Below are positions 5,912 to 13,009 of a stretch of 25,771 nucleotides of DNA, one piece after another. The position numbers and the translations under genes were made by a program. Origin of the DNA: Chloroflexota bacterium (GTDB lineage Bacteria > Chloroflexota > Anaerolineae > Aggregatilineales > UBA2796); contig RFIM01000012.1 of the NCBI GenBank assembly GCA_003695215.1, forward strand, positions 1 through 25,771, read 5' to 3'. Below the pieces are notes generated by a model that was not told the origin of the DNA, searched no databases, and saw nothing but the letters and a program-made list of their open reading frames with translations. The stretch's first letter is position 1, and the number at the start of each line of letters is the position of its first letter.

Positions 5912-8107
5912 TTACTGCGAATGGCGCCTCTCCTCAAGTGCCTCTAGGCGCAGCCAGTCGACCAGCAGGCCGAGCGTTCGCCCTAGCGTCGCGTCCTGAT
6001 CGCTCAGATCGTAGGTCAGCGCCAATTCAAGGTGGCCGTCTTCAAAGGGCAAGGCCTCTACAGGCAAGGTGAAAGCGTATTCGGCCAAGCGCTCAGGCTG
6101 CACAGCGACCGAGCCGAGCGGCACGCCATTGGCACTCAAACTGAGCTGGCGGACTTTTCCAAAGGCCTGTGCTAAGAGCCTGAGGCGATAGGTGCGCCGC
6201 TCAGGCACGCGCAAGTAGAGCCGCGCCACAGGCTCAGCGCCTGTCCAGCGCGCTGTGATGCCCGCGATGTTCTCAGCGTAATGCCAGCCGCGCCCGATGA
6301 AGCGCACATCCTCGGCTGCGCCGAGATCGATCAGGCCGCCTTGGGGCACGCGCTGCGGGCAGCCATCCCAGTCAGGATGCGCCGCAGTGCGATAAGCGAC
6401 CGCATCGCCTTCAATCCAGGTAGGGCATAGCCACTGGCGCAGCTCGCCATTGAAGAAATCGAAAATCTCAGTCAGCGCGGCGCTCTCAAGCCCGATCAAG
6501 TCTTTGTGTACCACGAAATAACCGATTGGATAGCCAAAAATGCGCTCTTCCATCTGACGCCGCACGAAGTCAGCATCGAGCGGCACACGCTGCCCAAGCC
6601 AGCTCAGCATCGGATCGCCCGTGTAGATGTAGTAGAAATGCTCAACAGGCGCGCGCGAGATGAAGCCGTTGATCATGCGCTTGTGATGGAAGATGCCGTA
6701 CCATTGCAGCTGCGTGGCGCGCGGATCGCCTAAGATCACCTCGCCTGTGGCGGCGCCCGTCGGCACCTCAACCAAGACGAGCTTGTCGTAGGGCGCGCCG
6801 CGCTCAGCGCCGATCTGCTCGTAGAATGCATACGCCGTTGGCACAGGCGTCAACGGCGCCGTCTCCCAGAGGCGCACTGCCCATGCGTTAGCCAGGAAAG
6901 CGCATACGAACAGCGCCAACTGCGCACGCGCCCTGCCCTGCAGCAGCGGCGTGAAGACCTTGCCCGCGAAGATGGCCATGGCCATGGCGAAGATCGGCGC
7001 TAGGCGCCATGGCATTCCAAACATACCGCCTGTCAGTGCGTGCAACAGGCGATAGGGCGTCGGCAGGCTCAGATCGCCAATGTGGACAGTGCCGCCGAGC
7101 GCGATCAGTAGCGGCGGAATGCCAACCCAGAACCAGAACCAGCGCCTATCGCCTTTATGGCGCGTTTGCCGCGCCAAAAGCGCTGTGCCAAGCGCGAGAA
7201 CGGCGCTGAGCGTCACGAAGGCGCCCATAGATGGCGTATCCCATTGCCACCAAGTCTCAGCCATGCTGAAGAGCCGCGTCGCTACGCCCGGCCGAGCGGC
7301 TGCCTCACCTGGTGCCAAAGTGCCACGGAACCGCAGCGCGTAGGAGAGATAACCGAACTGCCACAATAGCGCCACGCCAATCGCAACTGTCAGCAGCGCC
7401 ACGCCGCATAGGCTCAGCAGTTGGCGCCAATGCCGTCGTGCGTGCCACAAACTCAGCAAGCCGTATGGCACTACCACAAAAGCGGCGAAGATCACAAACT
7501 GATGCTCGCTCATGGCCATACCATAGAGGGCAATGCCCTGCACAATCGCCCAGAGCAGGGCGCGCTTCGGGCTGCGCGCTTGCACGGCGCGCAGGCTCTG
7601 GCTCCACAAAATCAGGTGCAGCGGCAGCCAAAACCAGTTCATTAGGTTGATATGTGTGTTATAGTACGAGTAGCGCACAATTGGGAAAGTCTGCAGGGCG
7701 ATGCCGCCTATGAGCGCCAAGCTCAGCGCGATGCCTTCGCGCCGCAGCCACAGGAAGAGCAGGTAGCCGTTCAGGGTGCAGCCGATGAAGATGATGACGT
7801 TGAAGGCGGTCAGCGTGCCCAAGGGCGGCTCTAGCAGCGCCCAGAGCGGATACCAGAAGGCAGCATAGGCGTGATAGCCGTAGTTGGTGAGCGCCGGATA
7901 GAAGATGAAATCGTTCAAATAGACGTTAATACCTGCCGTCTGGCTGGCATGGCGTAGAAACCAGAAGTTCCAGTGGTAATCGAAGTAATCATAGCCTGCA
8001 ACGTGCGTGCCATTCTTGAAGATCAGCGCGTGCAGCACTACAAAGGCGAGCGTGCTGTAGCAAGCCAACGCCAGCACGTGCAGTTTGATGCGCTTGGAGG
8101 CATTCAT
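5912..8107 (-). CDS. Large multi-pass membrane protein, GT-C glycosyltransferase-like
   Basis: A 731-residue protein with about a dozen hydrophobic helices over residues 10-410 and a soluble C-terminal half. The first extracytoplasmic loop holds an acidic/aromatic motif (GYDYFDYHWNFWF) where GT-C enzymes carry their catalytic acidic residues; it is followed by HA and YP patterns. Residues about 590-720 look like an all-beta carbohydrate-binding-like domain (GWHYAEN, ITARWTGAEPVARLYL, LALTYDLSDQD). This layout is seen in lipid-linked-sugar-dependent mannosyltransferase-like proteins, but the donor and acceptor are unknown. The start ATG at 8105-8107 lacks a good ribosome binding site. Only 32 bases separate it from the divergent cyclase gene. 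It lies 60 bases upstream of the 4-TM gene on the same strand. Confidence 0.7.
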   Translation of the reverse strand: MNASKRIKLHVLALACYSTLAFVVLHALIFKNGTHVAGYDYFDYHWNFWFLRHASQTAGINVYLNDFIFYPALTNYGYHAYAAFWYPLWALLEPPLGTLTAFNVIIFIGCTLNGYLLFLWLRREGIALSLALIGGIALQTFPIVRYSYYNTHINLMNWFWLPLHLILWSQSLRAVQARSPKRALLWAIVQGIALYGMAMSEHQFVIFAAFVVVPYGLLSLWHARRHWRQLLSLCGVALLTVAIGVALLWQFGYLSYALRFRGTLAPGEAAARPGVATRLFSMAETWWQWDTPSMGAFVTLSAVLALGTALLARQTRHKGDRRWFWFWVGIPPLLIALGGTVHIGDLSLPTPYRLLHALTGGMFGMPWRLAPIFAMAMAIFAGKVFTPLLQGRARAQLALFVCAFLANAWAVRLWETAPLTPVPTAYAFYEQIGAERGAPYDKLVLVEVPTGAATGEVILGDPRATQLQWYGIFHHKRMINGFISRAPVEHFYYIYTGDPMLSWLGQRVPLDADFVRRQMEERIFGYPIGYFVVHKDLIGLESAALTEIFDFFNGELRQWLCPTWIEGDAVAYRTAAHPDWDGCPQRVPQGGLIDLGAAEDVRFIGRGWHYAENIAGITARWTGAEPVARLYLRVPERRTYRLRLLAQAFGKVRQLSLSANGVPLGSVAVQPERLAEYAFTLPVEALPFEDGHLELALTYDLSDQDATLGRTLGLLVDWLRLEALEERRHSQ

Positions 8108-8112
8108 AGCAG

Positions 8113-8126
8113 TCTATCTATCTATC
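8113..8126. repeat. (TCTA)n microsatellite in the divergent intergenic region
   Basis: Three tandem TCTA units plus TC occupy almost half of the 32-base gap between the GT-C-like gene and the cyclase gene. The gap is too short to hold two ordinary promoters, so the repeat sits where the ribosome binding or early leader of one or both genes must be. Confidence 0.6.
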
Positions 8127-8139
8127 GTTCACGAATTGG

Positions 8140-9717
8140 ATGAGCAACTGGAAGAATATGCCACAGAAAAATGAGATATCAACGGCACTTTTCGCAGCAT
8201 TGGAGCCACGTCTGCGCAACCTGTTGCCTGCCGATCTCTACGCTATGGCGTGGATCGAGCCATCGTCGGCTTCGCTAGAGCGCGTCTTTGAGCATCTGCG
8301 CACTTTGCAGAGCATCCTGTATGACTACATGCCGCGTCAAGTGGCTGAGAGCTTACCTGAGCCAGGCGAAGTGCGCCATAGCTGGCAAGAAGGCACGCTC
8401 ATGTTCACCGACTTAGCAGGCTTCACGCCGCTGATGGAAGCTAACTCGGCCTTCGGTCGGGCAGGCGCGCGCACCGTCTTGAAAATCCTCAACGATTATT
8501 TCGGCACGATGATCGAGATCATCGGCAAGTCGGGCGGCAATTTGCTCGAATTCACCGGCGATGCCATGTTGGTGCAATTCCCAACTAATCCGCGCCAAAA
8601 TGAGACCGCCCAGGCGGTGCGCGCAGGCTTGCGCATGCAACGCGCCATGAGTCGCTTTGCCGATCTGGCTTTGCCGCAAGGCAAGCACACGCTCGGAATG
8701 CGCATCGGCATCCACAGCGGGCGCTTCTTCACAGCCGAGATCGGCACGCCATTCCGCATGGAGCATGTCTTGCTCGGCGGCGCCGTCACCCAGACTAAGC
8801 GCGCTGAAGGCGCGGGCAAGGTCGGGCGCGTCAACTTGACTCTGGCGGCCTATGAGCGCGTCCGCGGCCTGTTCCGCTTTGAGCCCAACGAGCAAGCGGG
8901 CTACATGCTAGCCGTGGACGATCTGACAGCGCGTGAGCTGGGTGACTTCGATTTCTCGACAGGCGGCAGGCGGCTTTCGCGGGCGCTGCTGATGGATCGC
9001 AGCGTGAGCGGCTTGCTGCATGAGATCGATCAGGTGTTGCTGGTGCTCGAGCCGTTGGCAAGCTACCTGCCGCGCGCCGTGCTGAATCTGCTGGTAGAAA
9101 ACGCCGCGCGCCGTCAGATTCCGCCCGATTTCCCTGAGCCGACGATCATCTTCGTCAACCTGGTCGGCTTGCCCGAATCGGTTGACCAGGTGCGGCCGGA
9201 GGAAGAGTCCGATCTAGCGGCGTGCTTCTCGCGCGTTTTTGGCCTGATCAACGCTGCAGTGGAGGCGCGTGGCGGCGTGCTGAAGAAAGTGACCTGCCAT
9301 CTGAGCGGCTCGGACATGATGATCATCTTTGGCGCGCCTAACGCACACACCGATGATGCCTTGCGTGCGGCGCAGGCGGCGCTCGCCATCAGGGAAGTGG
9401 TCACGCGTTTGCAGCCGCCTGTTGTAGGCGCTAAAGTGGTCAATGTGCACTGCCAGATTGGCATAGCGCGCGGCGCCGTCTTCTCAGCTGAGATTGGCGA
9501 GCCGCGCGGTAGGCGCGAATACAACGTCCTTGGCGATACGGTTAACACGGCCGCGCGCCTGATGAGCAAAGCCGGTCACAACCAAATTCTGATGACCGAA
9601 GCCGTCTACACTGAGGTGAAAGAGCGCATGGAATGCGAAGCGCTCGGCACGATTGTGCTCAAGGGTAAGGCAGCGCCAATGCCAATCTACGCGTTGAAAG
9701 GGCATGCCTCTGACTAA
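8140..9717 (+). CDS. Class III adenylate/guanylate cyclase with two catalytic domains
   Basis: A soluble 525-residue protein with two class III nucleotidyl cyclase domains (about 82-245 and 333-515) joined by a helical linker. Domain 1 keeps both metal-binding aspartates (FTDLAGFT, D91; EFTGDAML, D141). It lacks the transition-state Asn: the usual GDTVNTAAR segment reads GGAVTQTKR at 213-221. Domain 2 is the reverse: the metal positions read FVNL (N340) and GSDMMIIFG (Ser at the Asp position), while NVLGDTVNTAARL is intact (N469, R473). The domains therefore look like C1 and C2 halves that form one composite site in the same chain. Product cAMP is likelier than cGMP but unproven. There is no membrane segment. 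The start at 8140 has a poor site; the ATG at 8158 with GGAAG nearby is an alternative. Confidence 0.92.
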   Translation: MSNWKNMPQKNEISTALFAALEPRLRNLLPADLYAMAWIEPSSASLERVFEHLRTLQSILYDYMPRQVAESLPEPGEVRHSWQEGTLMFTDLAGFTPLMEANSAFGRAGARTVLKILNDYFGTMIEIIGKSGGNLLEFTGDAMLVQFPTNPRQNETAQAVRAGLRMQRAMSRFADLALPQGKHTLGMRIGIHSGRFFTAEIGTPFRMEHVLLGGAVTQTKRAEGAGKVGRVNLTLAAYERVRGLFRFEPNEQAGYMLAVDDLTARELGDFDFSTGGRRLSRALLMDRSVSGLLHEIDQVLLVLEPLASYLPRAVLNLLVENAARRQIPPDFPEPTIIFVNLVGLPESVDQVRPEEESDLAACFSRVFGLINAAVEARGGVLKKVTCHLSGSDMMIIFGAPNAHTDDALRAAQAALAIREVVTRLQPPVVGAKVVNVHCQIGIARGAVFSAEIGEPRGRREYNVLGDTVNTAARLMSKAGHNQILMTEAVYTEVKERMECEALGTIVLKGKAAPMPIYALKGHASD

Positions 9718-10622
9718 GGCCTGTGCATCAAGCCGAGCGCGCTGAGCACTACGCTGAGCGCCACGCCTGGCCAAAGGCTGCGCGTGCGTGCCGCTATCAC
9801 GCCAAGCGCCATGCCGATCGTACCGTAGTGCGCGAGCGCGTAGGCCGCGCCCGCCAAGGCATTCCCGCTCAGCGCCACAGTCAGCGTTGGCACGTGCCAC
9901 AGCGCAAAGCTCAACGCCTGCAGCAAAAGCGCCCAGCGCAGCGAAGTCAGGCGCAACAGGCGACTTTGCAGCGCGCCGCGGAACAGAAATTCCGCGCCGA
10001 AAGCGCCGAACGCCTGCATCAATAGGCTATGCCACACTGCTGTTAGCGTCACAGCCCGTGCCCAAAGCGCCAGTAAGATGAATGCGATCGGCAAGGCACA
10101 CCACAGCAGCGCAACTCTCAGCGGGCGATGCCCTATGCTGCTCAGGCCGAACTCACGCCAACGCGCGCCAAGCAGCAGCAAGAGCACAGCAGGTATAACG
10201 AATAGCGCGCCAAAGTCGCTTAGCGACTCCGCGGCTTCGCTCGCCAACAGCCGACTCAGATAAGCTCTGCCCATGCCGCGAAAGACGTTGAGCGCCTCCG
10301 ACCACAGCGGCACGTACACCTTGCTTGAGAGGCCTGTTAGCACGATAACGCCCATCAGCACAGCGATCTGGCTGAGGATGCGGTTATAAGGCGCGCCTAT
10401 CACCACCAGCCCGACTCGCGGCGGCGCTTCAGTCAGGAGCAAGGTGACCAAAATGCCGATCACGGCTATGCCTGCCAAGAGCAGCAGGCCAAAGATGGGA
10501 TAGCCCGTCAAAGCGAGGTAAACGAGCGCGCCCAGCCACACGCCGAGCATCAGGCGCGTAGCCCTGTGCGCCCTTTGCCAATGGCCTAGCCATCTTCTGT
10601 GCCACAAAAGCTGTTCGCTCAC
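9714..10622 (-). CDS. CPBP-family (CAAX/Rce1-like) intramembrane protease homologue, degenerate motifs
   Basis: A 302-residue polytopic membrane protein with about eight hydrophobic segments. The CPBP/Abi signature is recognisable but altered. Motif 1, normally EExxxR, reads AEFLFRG (A210, E211, R215), so the first of the two glutamates is lost. Motif 2, FxxxH, is present as FALWH (F239, H243). The third His/Asn motif near the C-terminus reads GVALSVVLSALG with neither residue. It may be a non-proteolytic membrane protein. The frame opens at a TTG at 10649, but GGAGGG lies 9 bases before the GTG at 10620-10622, which is preferred. The last 4 bases overlap the 3' end of the convergent cyclase gene. 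Confidence 0.75.
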   Translation of the reverse strand: MSEQLLWHRRWLGHWQRAHRATRLMLGVWLGALVYLALTGYPIFGLLLLAGIAVIGILVTLLLTEAPPRVGLVVIGAPYNRILSQIAVLMGVIVLTGLSSKVYVPLWSEALNVFRGMGRAYLSRLLASEAAESLSDFGALFVIPAVLLLLLGARWREFGLSSIGHRPLRVALLWCALPIAFILLALWARAVTLTAVWHSLLMQAFGAFGAEFLFRGALQSRLLRLTSLRWALLLQALSFALWHVPTLTVALSGNALAGAAYALAHYGTIGMALGVIAARTRSLWPGVALSVVLSALGLMHRP

Positions 10623-10723
10623 CGTCAGTCGCCCTCCTGCTTGTGACAAGCCTGAAAAAGCGCCTTGTATGAAGATTTTTGAAACAGCCAGGCACTTCGG
10701 ATGGTCAGCGCAATGATAGCTAC

Positions 10724-11134
10724 TCAGCCTGAGCGCGGCAACTCGTAAAGCTCCACAAGCACGCCCAGAGCGCTCTTAGGATGCACGAAACAGTAGCGCA
10801 CGCCATCAGCGTTGACCTTTGGCGCGTCGTTGATCAGCTCGATGCCGTGATCGCGCAAGCGCTGCATGGCCGCAGCAATATCGGGCACTTCAAGGCAGAT
10901 GTGATGCAAGCCTGCGCCGCGCTTGGCGAGATATTTAGCGACACCGCTCTCGCTGTTAGTCGGCGCGATCAGCTCAATTTCGCCCGACTCAAGCGGCAGA
11001 AAGGCGATCTCAACTTCTTCTTCCGCATTGTGTTCGCGCTTGCTGAGCGGCAAGCCAAGCGCATCACGCCAGAAGGCCAGCGCCTGTGAGATATCTTCTA
11101 CCACAACGGCAAGATGATTGAGGCGGAAAGTCAT
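10724..11134 (-). CDS. mce: Methylmalonyl-CoA epimerase (VOC superfamily)
   Basis: Interconverts (S)- and (R)-methylmalonyl-CoA in propionate and branched-chain amino acid metabolism. The 136 residues form two betaalphabetabetabeta VOC modules. Metal-binding residues are visible: H7 in NHLAVVVED, the His pair in GLHHICLEV (77-78) and E128 in VELYE. The PTNSESGVAKYLAKRGAG segment is characteristic of this epimerase rather than of glyoxalases. AAGGAG lies 7 bases before the ATG at 11132-11134, inside the end of the upstream dehydrogenase gene. The two genes overlap by 4 bases. Methylmalonyl-CoA mutase and propionyl-CoA carboxylase are not in the window. Confidence 0.93.
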   Translation of the reverse strand: MTFRLNHLAVVVEDISQALAFWRDALGLPLSKREHNAEEEVEIAFLPLESGEIELIAPTNSESGVAKYLAKRGAGLHHICLEVPDIAAAMQRLRDHGIELINDAPKVNADGVRYCFVHPKSALGVLVELYELPRSG

Positions 11135-12066
11135 TGCTGGGCTCCTTGCGGATCAGCTTTTTGTGCCACAAGCGGCTCTTCCATCATGGCAATCACCTCA
11201 GGTGTGATGAGCCAACGCTGCAGGAGCGTCGAGAGGAACGGCACATGGCGCTCCAGCCAGGCGACAGCGCGCGTGGTGAAGCCGCCAAACCAAATCTCTT
11301 GTTCGCCCTTGAGCAATGCGTCGATAGTATGCTCGGCCACATAGTATGGCGTATCTACTGTGAAGCCGAGATTGCGCACGTAGTCCTGGATGACAGGCGA
11401 GAGCATGTCGGTATCTGTGTAAGCGGGCAGAACGGTCACAACGCGCACGCCTGTGCCTTCCAGCTGACGGCGCAAGGCGCTGGAGAAGGCGTTCAAGCCT
11501 GCTTTGGTTGCCGTGTAAGCGGGCGTCGTGGCGTTTGGCACGGCGCCGCCGACCGAGCTGATGTTGAGGATCGTGCCGCTGCGCTGAGCCAGCATAGAAG
11601 GCAGGCACAGGCGCGTCAGGTTGATCGCAGCTGCGAGATTGGTGTTCACCATCGCGCGCACGCGCTGCGGATCGTGATTATGCAGCATGCCTTGCATCAC
11701 TACGCCGGCGTTGTTGATCAAGATATCGATGCGCCCGTAGCGCTCCAGCGTTGTGCGCACCAAGCGCTCTAGCTGAGCGTCATCGTTCACGTCAGTTGGC
11801 ACACACAGCACGTCGGCAGCATACGTGGCAATCTCGGCGCGCACTGCTTCCAGAAGGTCAGCGCGGCGCGCTGCCAAGACCACACGCGCGCCGCGTCGGG
11901 CGAAGGCGAGCGCATAAGCGCGCCCAATGCCGGCTGAAGCGCCTGTGATGATCACCACGGCTTGCTTGAGCACCAAAGGCGAATGTTCAGGGCGCAAATA
12001 GCGCACTAACCAGTAGGCGGCGACGCTCGCCGCGCTACCTAATACAAACCAGCGAAAGCGTCCCAT
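11131..12066 (-). CDS. Short-chain dehydrogenase/reductase with N-terminal membrane anchor
   Basis: A classical SDR of 311 residues. The cofactor motif TGASAGIG is at 41-48, NNAG at 118-121, the active-site Ser at 170-171 and YTATK (Y184, K188) follows. R67-R68 after the second beta strand (LAARR) suggests NADPH preference. The first 30 residues add a hydrophobic segment (WFVLGSAASVAAYWLV) that would anchor it to the membrane. The C-terminal extension (about residues 255-311) is amphipathic with another possible membrane contact (VPFLSTLLQRWLI). Similar anchored SDRs act on lipids or ketoacyl substrates, but the substrate here is not identifiable. It is middle gene of a methyltransferase-SDR-epimerase run, 31 bases downstream of the methyltransferase stop. 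Confidence 0.92.
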   Translation of the reverse strand: MGRFRWFVLGSAASVAAYWLVRYLRPEHSPLVLKQAVVIITGASAGIGRAYALAFARRGARVVLAARRADLLEAVRAEIATYAADVLCVPTDVNDDAQLERLVRTTLERYGRIDILINNAGVVMQGMLHNHDPQRVRAMVNTNLAAAINLTRLCLPSMLAQRSGTILNISSVGGAVPNATTPAYTATKAGLNAFSSALRRQLEGTGVRVVTVLPAYTDTDMLSPVIQDYVRNLGFTVDTPYYVAEHTIDALLKGEQEIWFGGFTTRAVAWLERHVPFLSTLLQRWLITPEVIAMMEEPLVAQKADPQGAQQ

Positions 12067-12097
12067 TCGTGGAAAGCCTTTCTCGCACCTGGGCGAC

Positions 12098-12856
12098 TCA
12101 ACGTTCCTTACGGGCGATGCATACTTGGTTCACGCCAAACCTGAGCGGATTGAAGGTCGTCCGCGTGAGCACTTGCACCAAAGCGGGCAAGCCAAAGAGC
12201 GCGAATTGCAGCTTTGCAGGCAAAATGGGCAGATATGGCACATCCCACAAGCCATCGCCAAAGTGGCGCAAGACGCGAAAGCCTTGCGCTTCGACCCAAG
12301 CGCGCCATTGGGCAGGCGGATGCACGTTGATATGCGTCGGGTCTTTGCCGATGGCGTCAGTACGGTGATCTTTGAAGCGGCGCAAGCTATAGATAGGATT
12401 CGGCGTGGCGAACAGGAACAAGCCCTGCGGCTTCAACAAACGGTAAACCTCTGCGATAGTTCGCTGTGGATTAGGCAGATGCTCTACCACGTGCAGCGCG
12501 ACCACTGCGCTGAACGCGCCCGTCTCAAACATGGCCAGGTCGTCGGCGCTTTGCACGAAAGCCTGCGCCTTTGGCGCGTTCAATTGGGTCTGCTGAATGC
12601 TGTACTCAGCCAGATCGATGCCGATGCACTCGAAATCGTCTTGCAATAAGCCGAGCAAGTGACCGAGCCCGCAGCCCAGCTCCAGCAACTTGCCGCCTTG
12701 TGGCGCGTAGCGGCGCACTAGCGCCGCGTAGTAACGCCGCGCGAACCAGTACATGCTGAAGCGCCCGAGCCGACGATCAGCGTAGTTGTAGCGCCGAAAA
12801 TACTGTTCGCCATATTCTTCGAGCGGCACTTGCGGCGTTGAGTCTGTTTGCGTCAT
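12098..12856 (-). CDS. Class I SAM-dependent methyltransferase
   Basis: A 252-residue Methyltransf_11/25-type enzyme. Motif I LLELGCGLGHLLGLL is at about 57-71, the acidic residue after strand 2 is in CIGIDLAEYS, and motif II/III is VVALHVVEHLPNP with RLLKPQGLFLFATPNP after it. The H-x-x-EHL motif and the C-terminal hydrophobic segment (LPILPAKLQFALFGLPALVQVL) suggest a membrane-near substrate such as a lipid, quinone or polyprenyl-linked glycan. That is inference. AGGAG lies 5 bases before the ATG at 12854-12856. A TATAAT at 12887-12892 is correctly placed. Likely co-transcribed with the SDR and epimerase. Confidence 0.9.
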   Translation of the reverse strand: MTQTDSTPQVPLEEYGEQYFRRYNYADRRLGRFSMYWFARRYYAALVRRYAPQGGKLLELGCGLGHLLGLLQDDFECIGIDLAEYSIQQTQLNAPKAQAFVQSADDLAMFETGAFSAVVALHVVEHLPNPQRTIAEVYRLLKPQGLFLFATPNPIYSLRRFKDHRTDAIGKDPTHINVHPPAQWRAWVEAQGFRVLRHFGDGLWDVPYLPILPAKLQFALFGLPALVQVLTRTTFNPLRFGVNQVCIARKER

Positions 12857-12886
12857 GCGGTCTCCTGCCTATGAACATTCTGCCTG

Positions 12887-12892
12887 ATTATA
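12887..12892 (-). promoter_or_regulatory. Candidate -10 box for the methyltransferase operon
   Basis: TATAAT on the minus strand about 31 bases upstream of the methyltransferase start, leaving a short leader. The best -35 match, TTAGAG at an 18-base spacing, is weak. It lies back to back with the plus-strand promoter at 12969-12977. Confidence 0.5.
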
Positions 12893-12968
12893 CACAGCTT
12901 AGGAAGAATTCTCTAACCGCGCGATCAGTTGCGCTTCAGCTCAGCGTAGGGAAAAGGCCCTCAGCGCG

Positions 12969-12977
12969 TGTTATAAT
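12969..12977 (+). promoter_or_regulatory. Extended -10 promoter for the propeller-kinase gene pair
   Basis: A perfect extended -10 element (TG, one base, TATAAT) lies 32 bases before the ATG at 13010, with GAGGAG at 12996-13001 as ribosome binding site. The -35 region is not recognisable (GGGAAA), as expected when an extended -10 compensates. The predicted leader is about 26 bases. Confidence 0.7.
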
Positions 12978-13009
12978 CACGCCCGTGGAAAAGATGAGGA
13001 GCCCGATCG

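Noticed and set aside
10623..10723. Promoter or terminator between the epimerase and the CPBP gene
   Set aside because: No hairpin longer than 5 bp and no acceptable -35/-10 pair; I see nothing firm in this 101-base gap.
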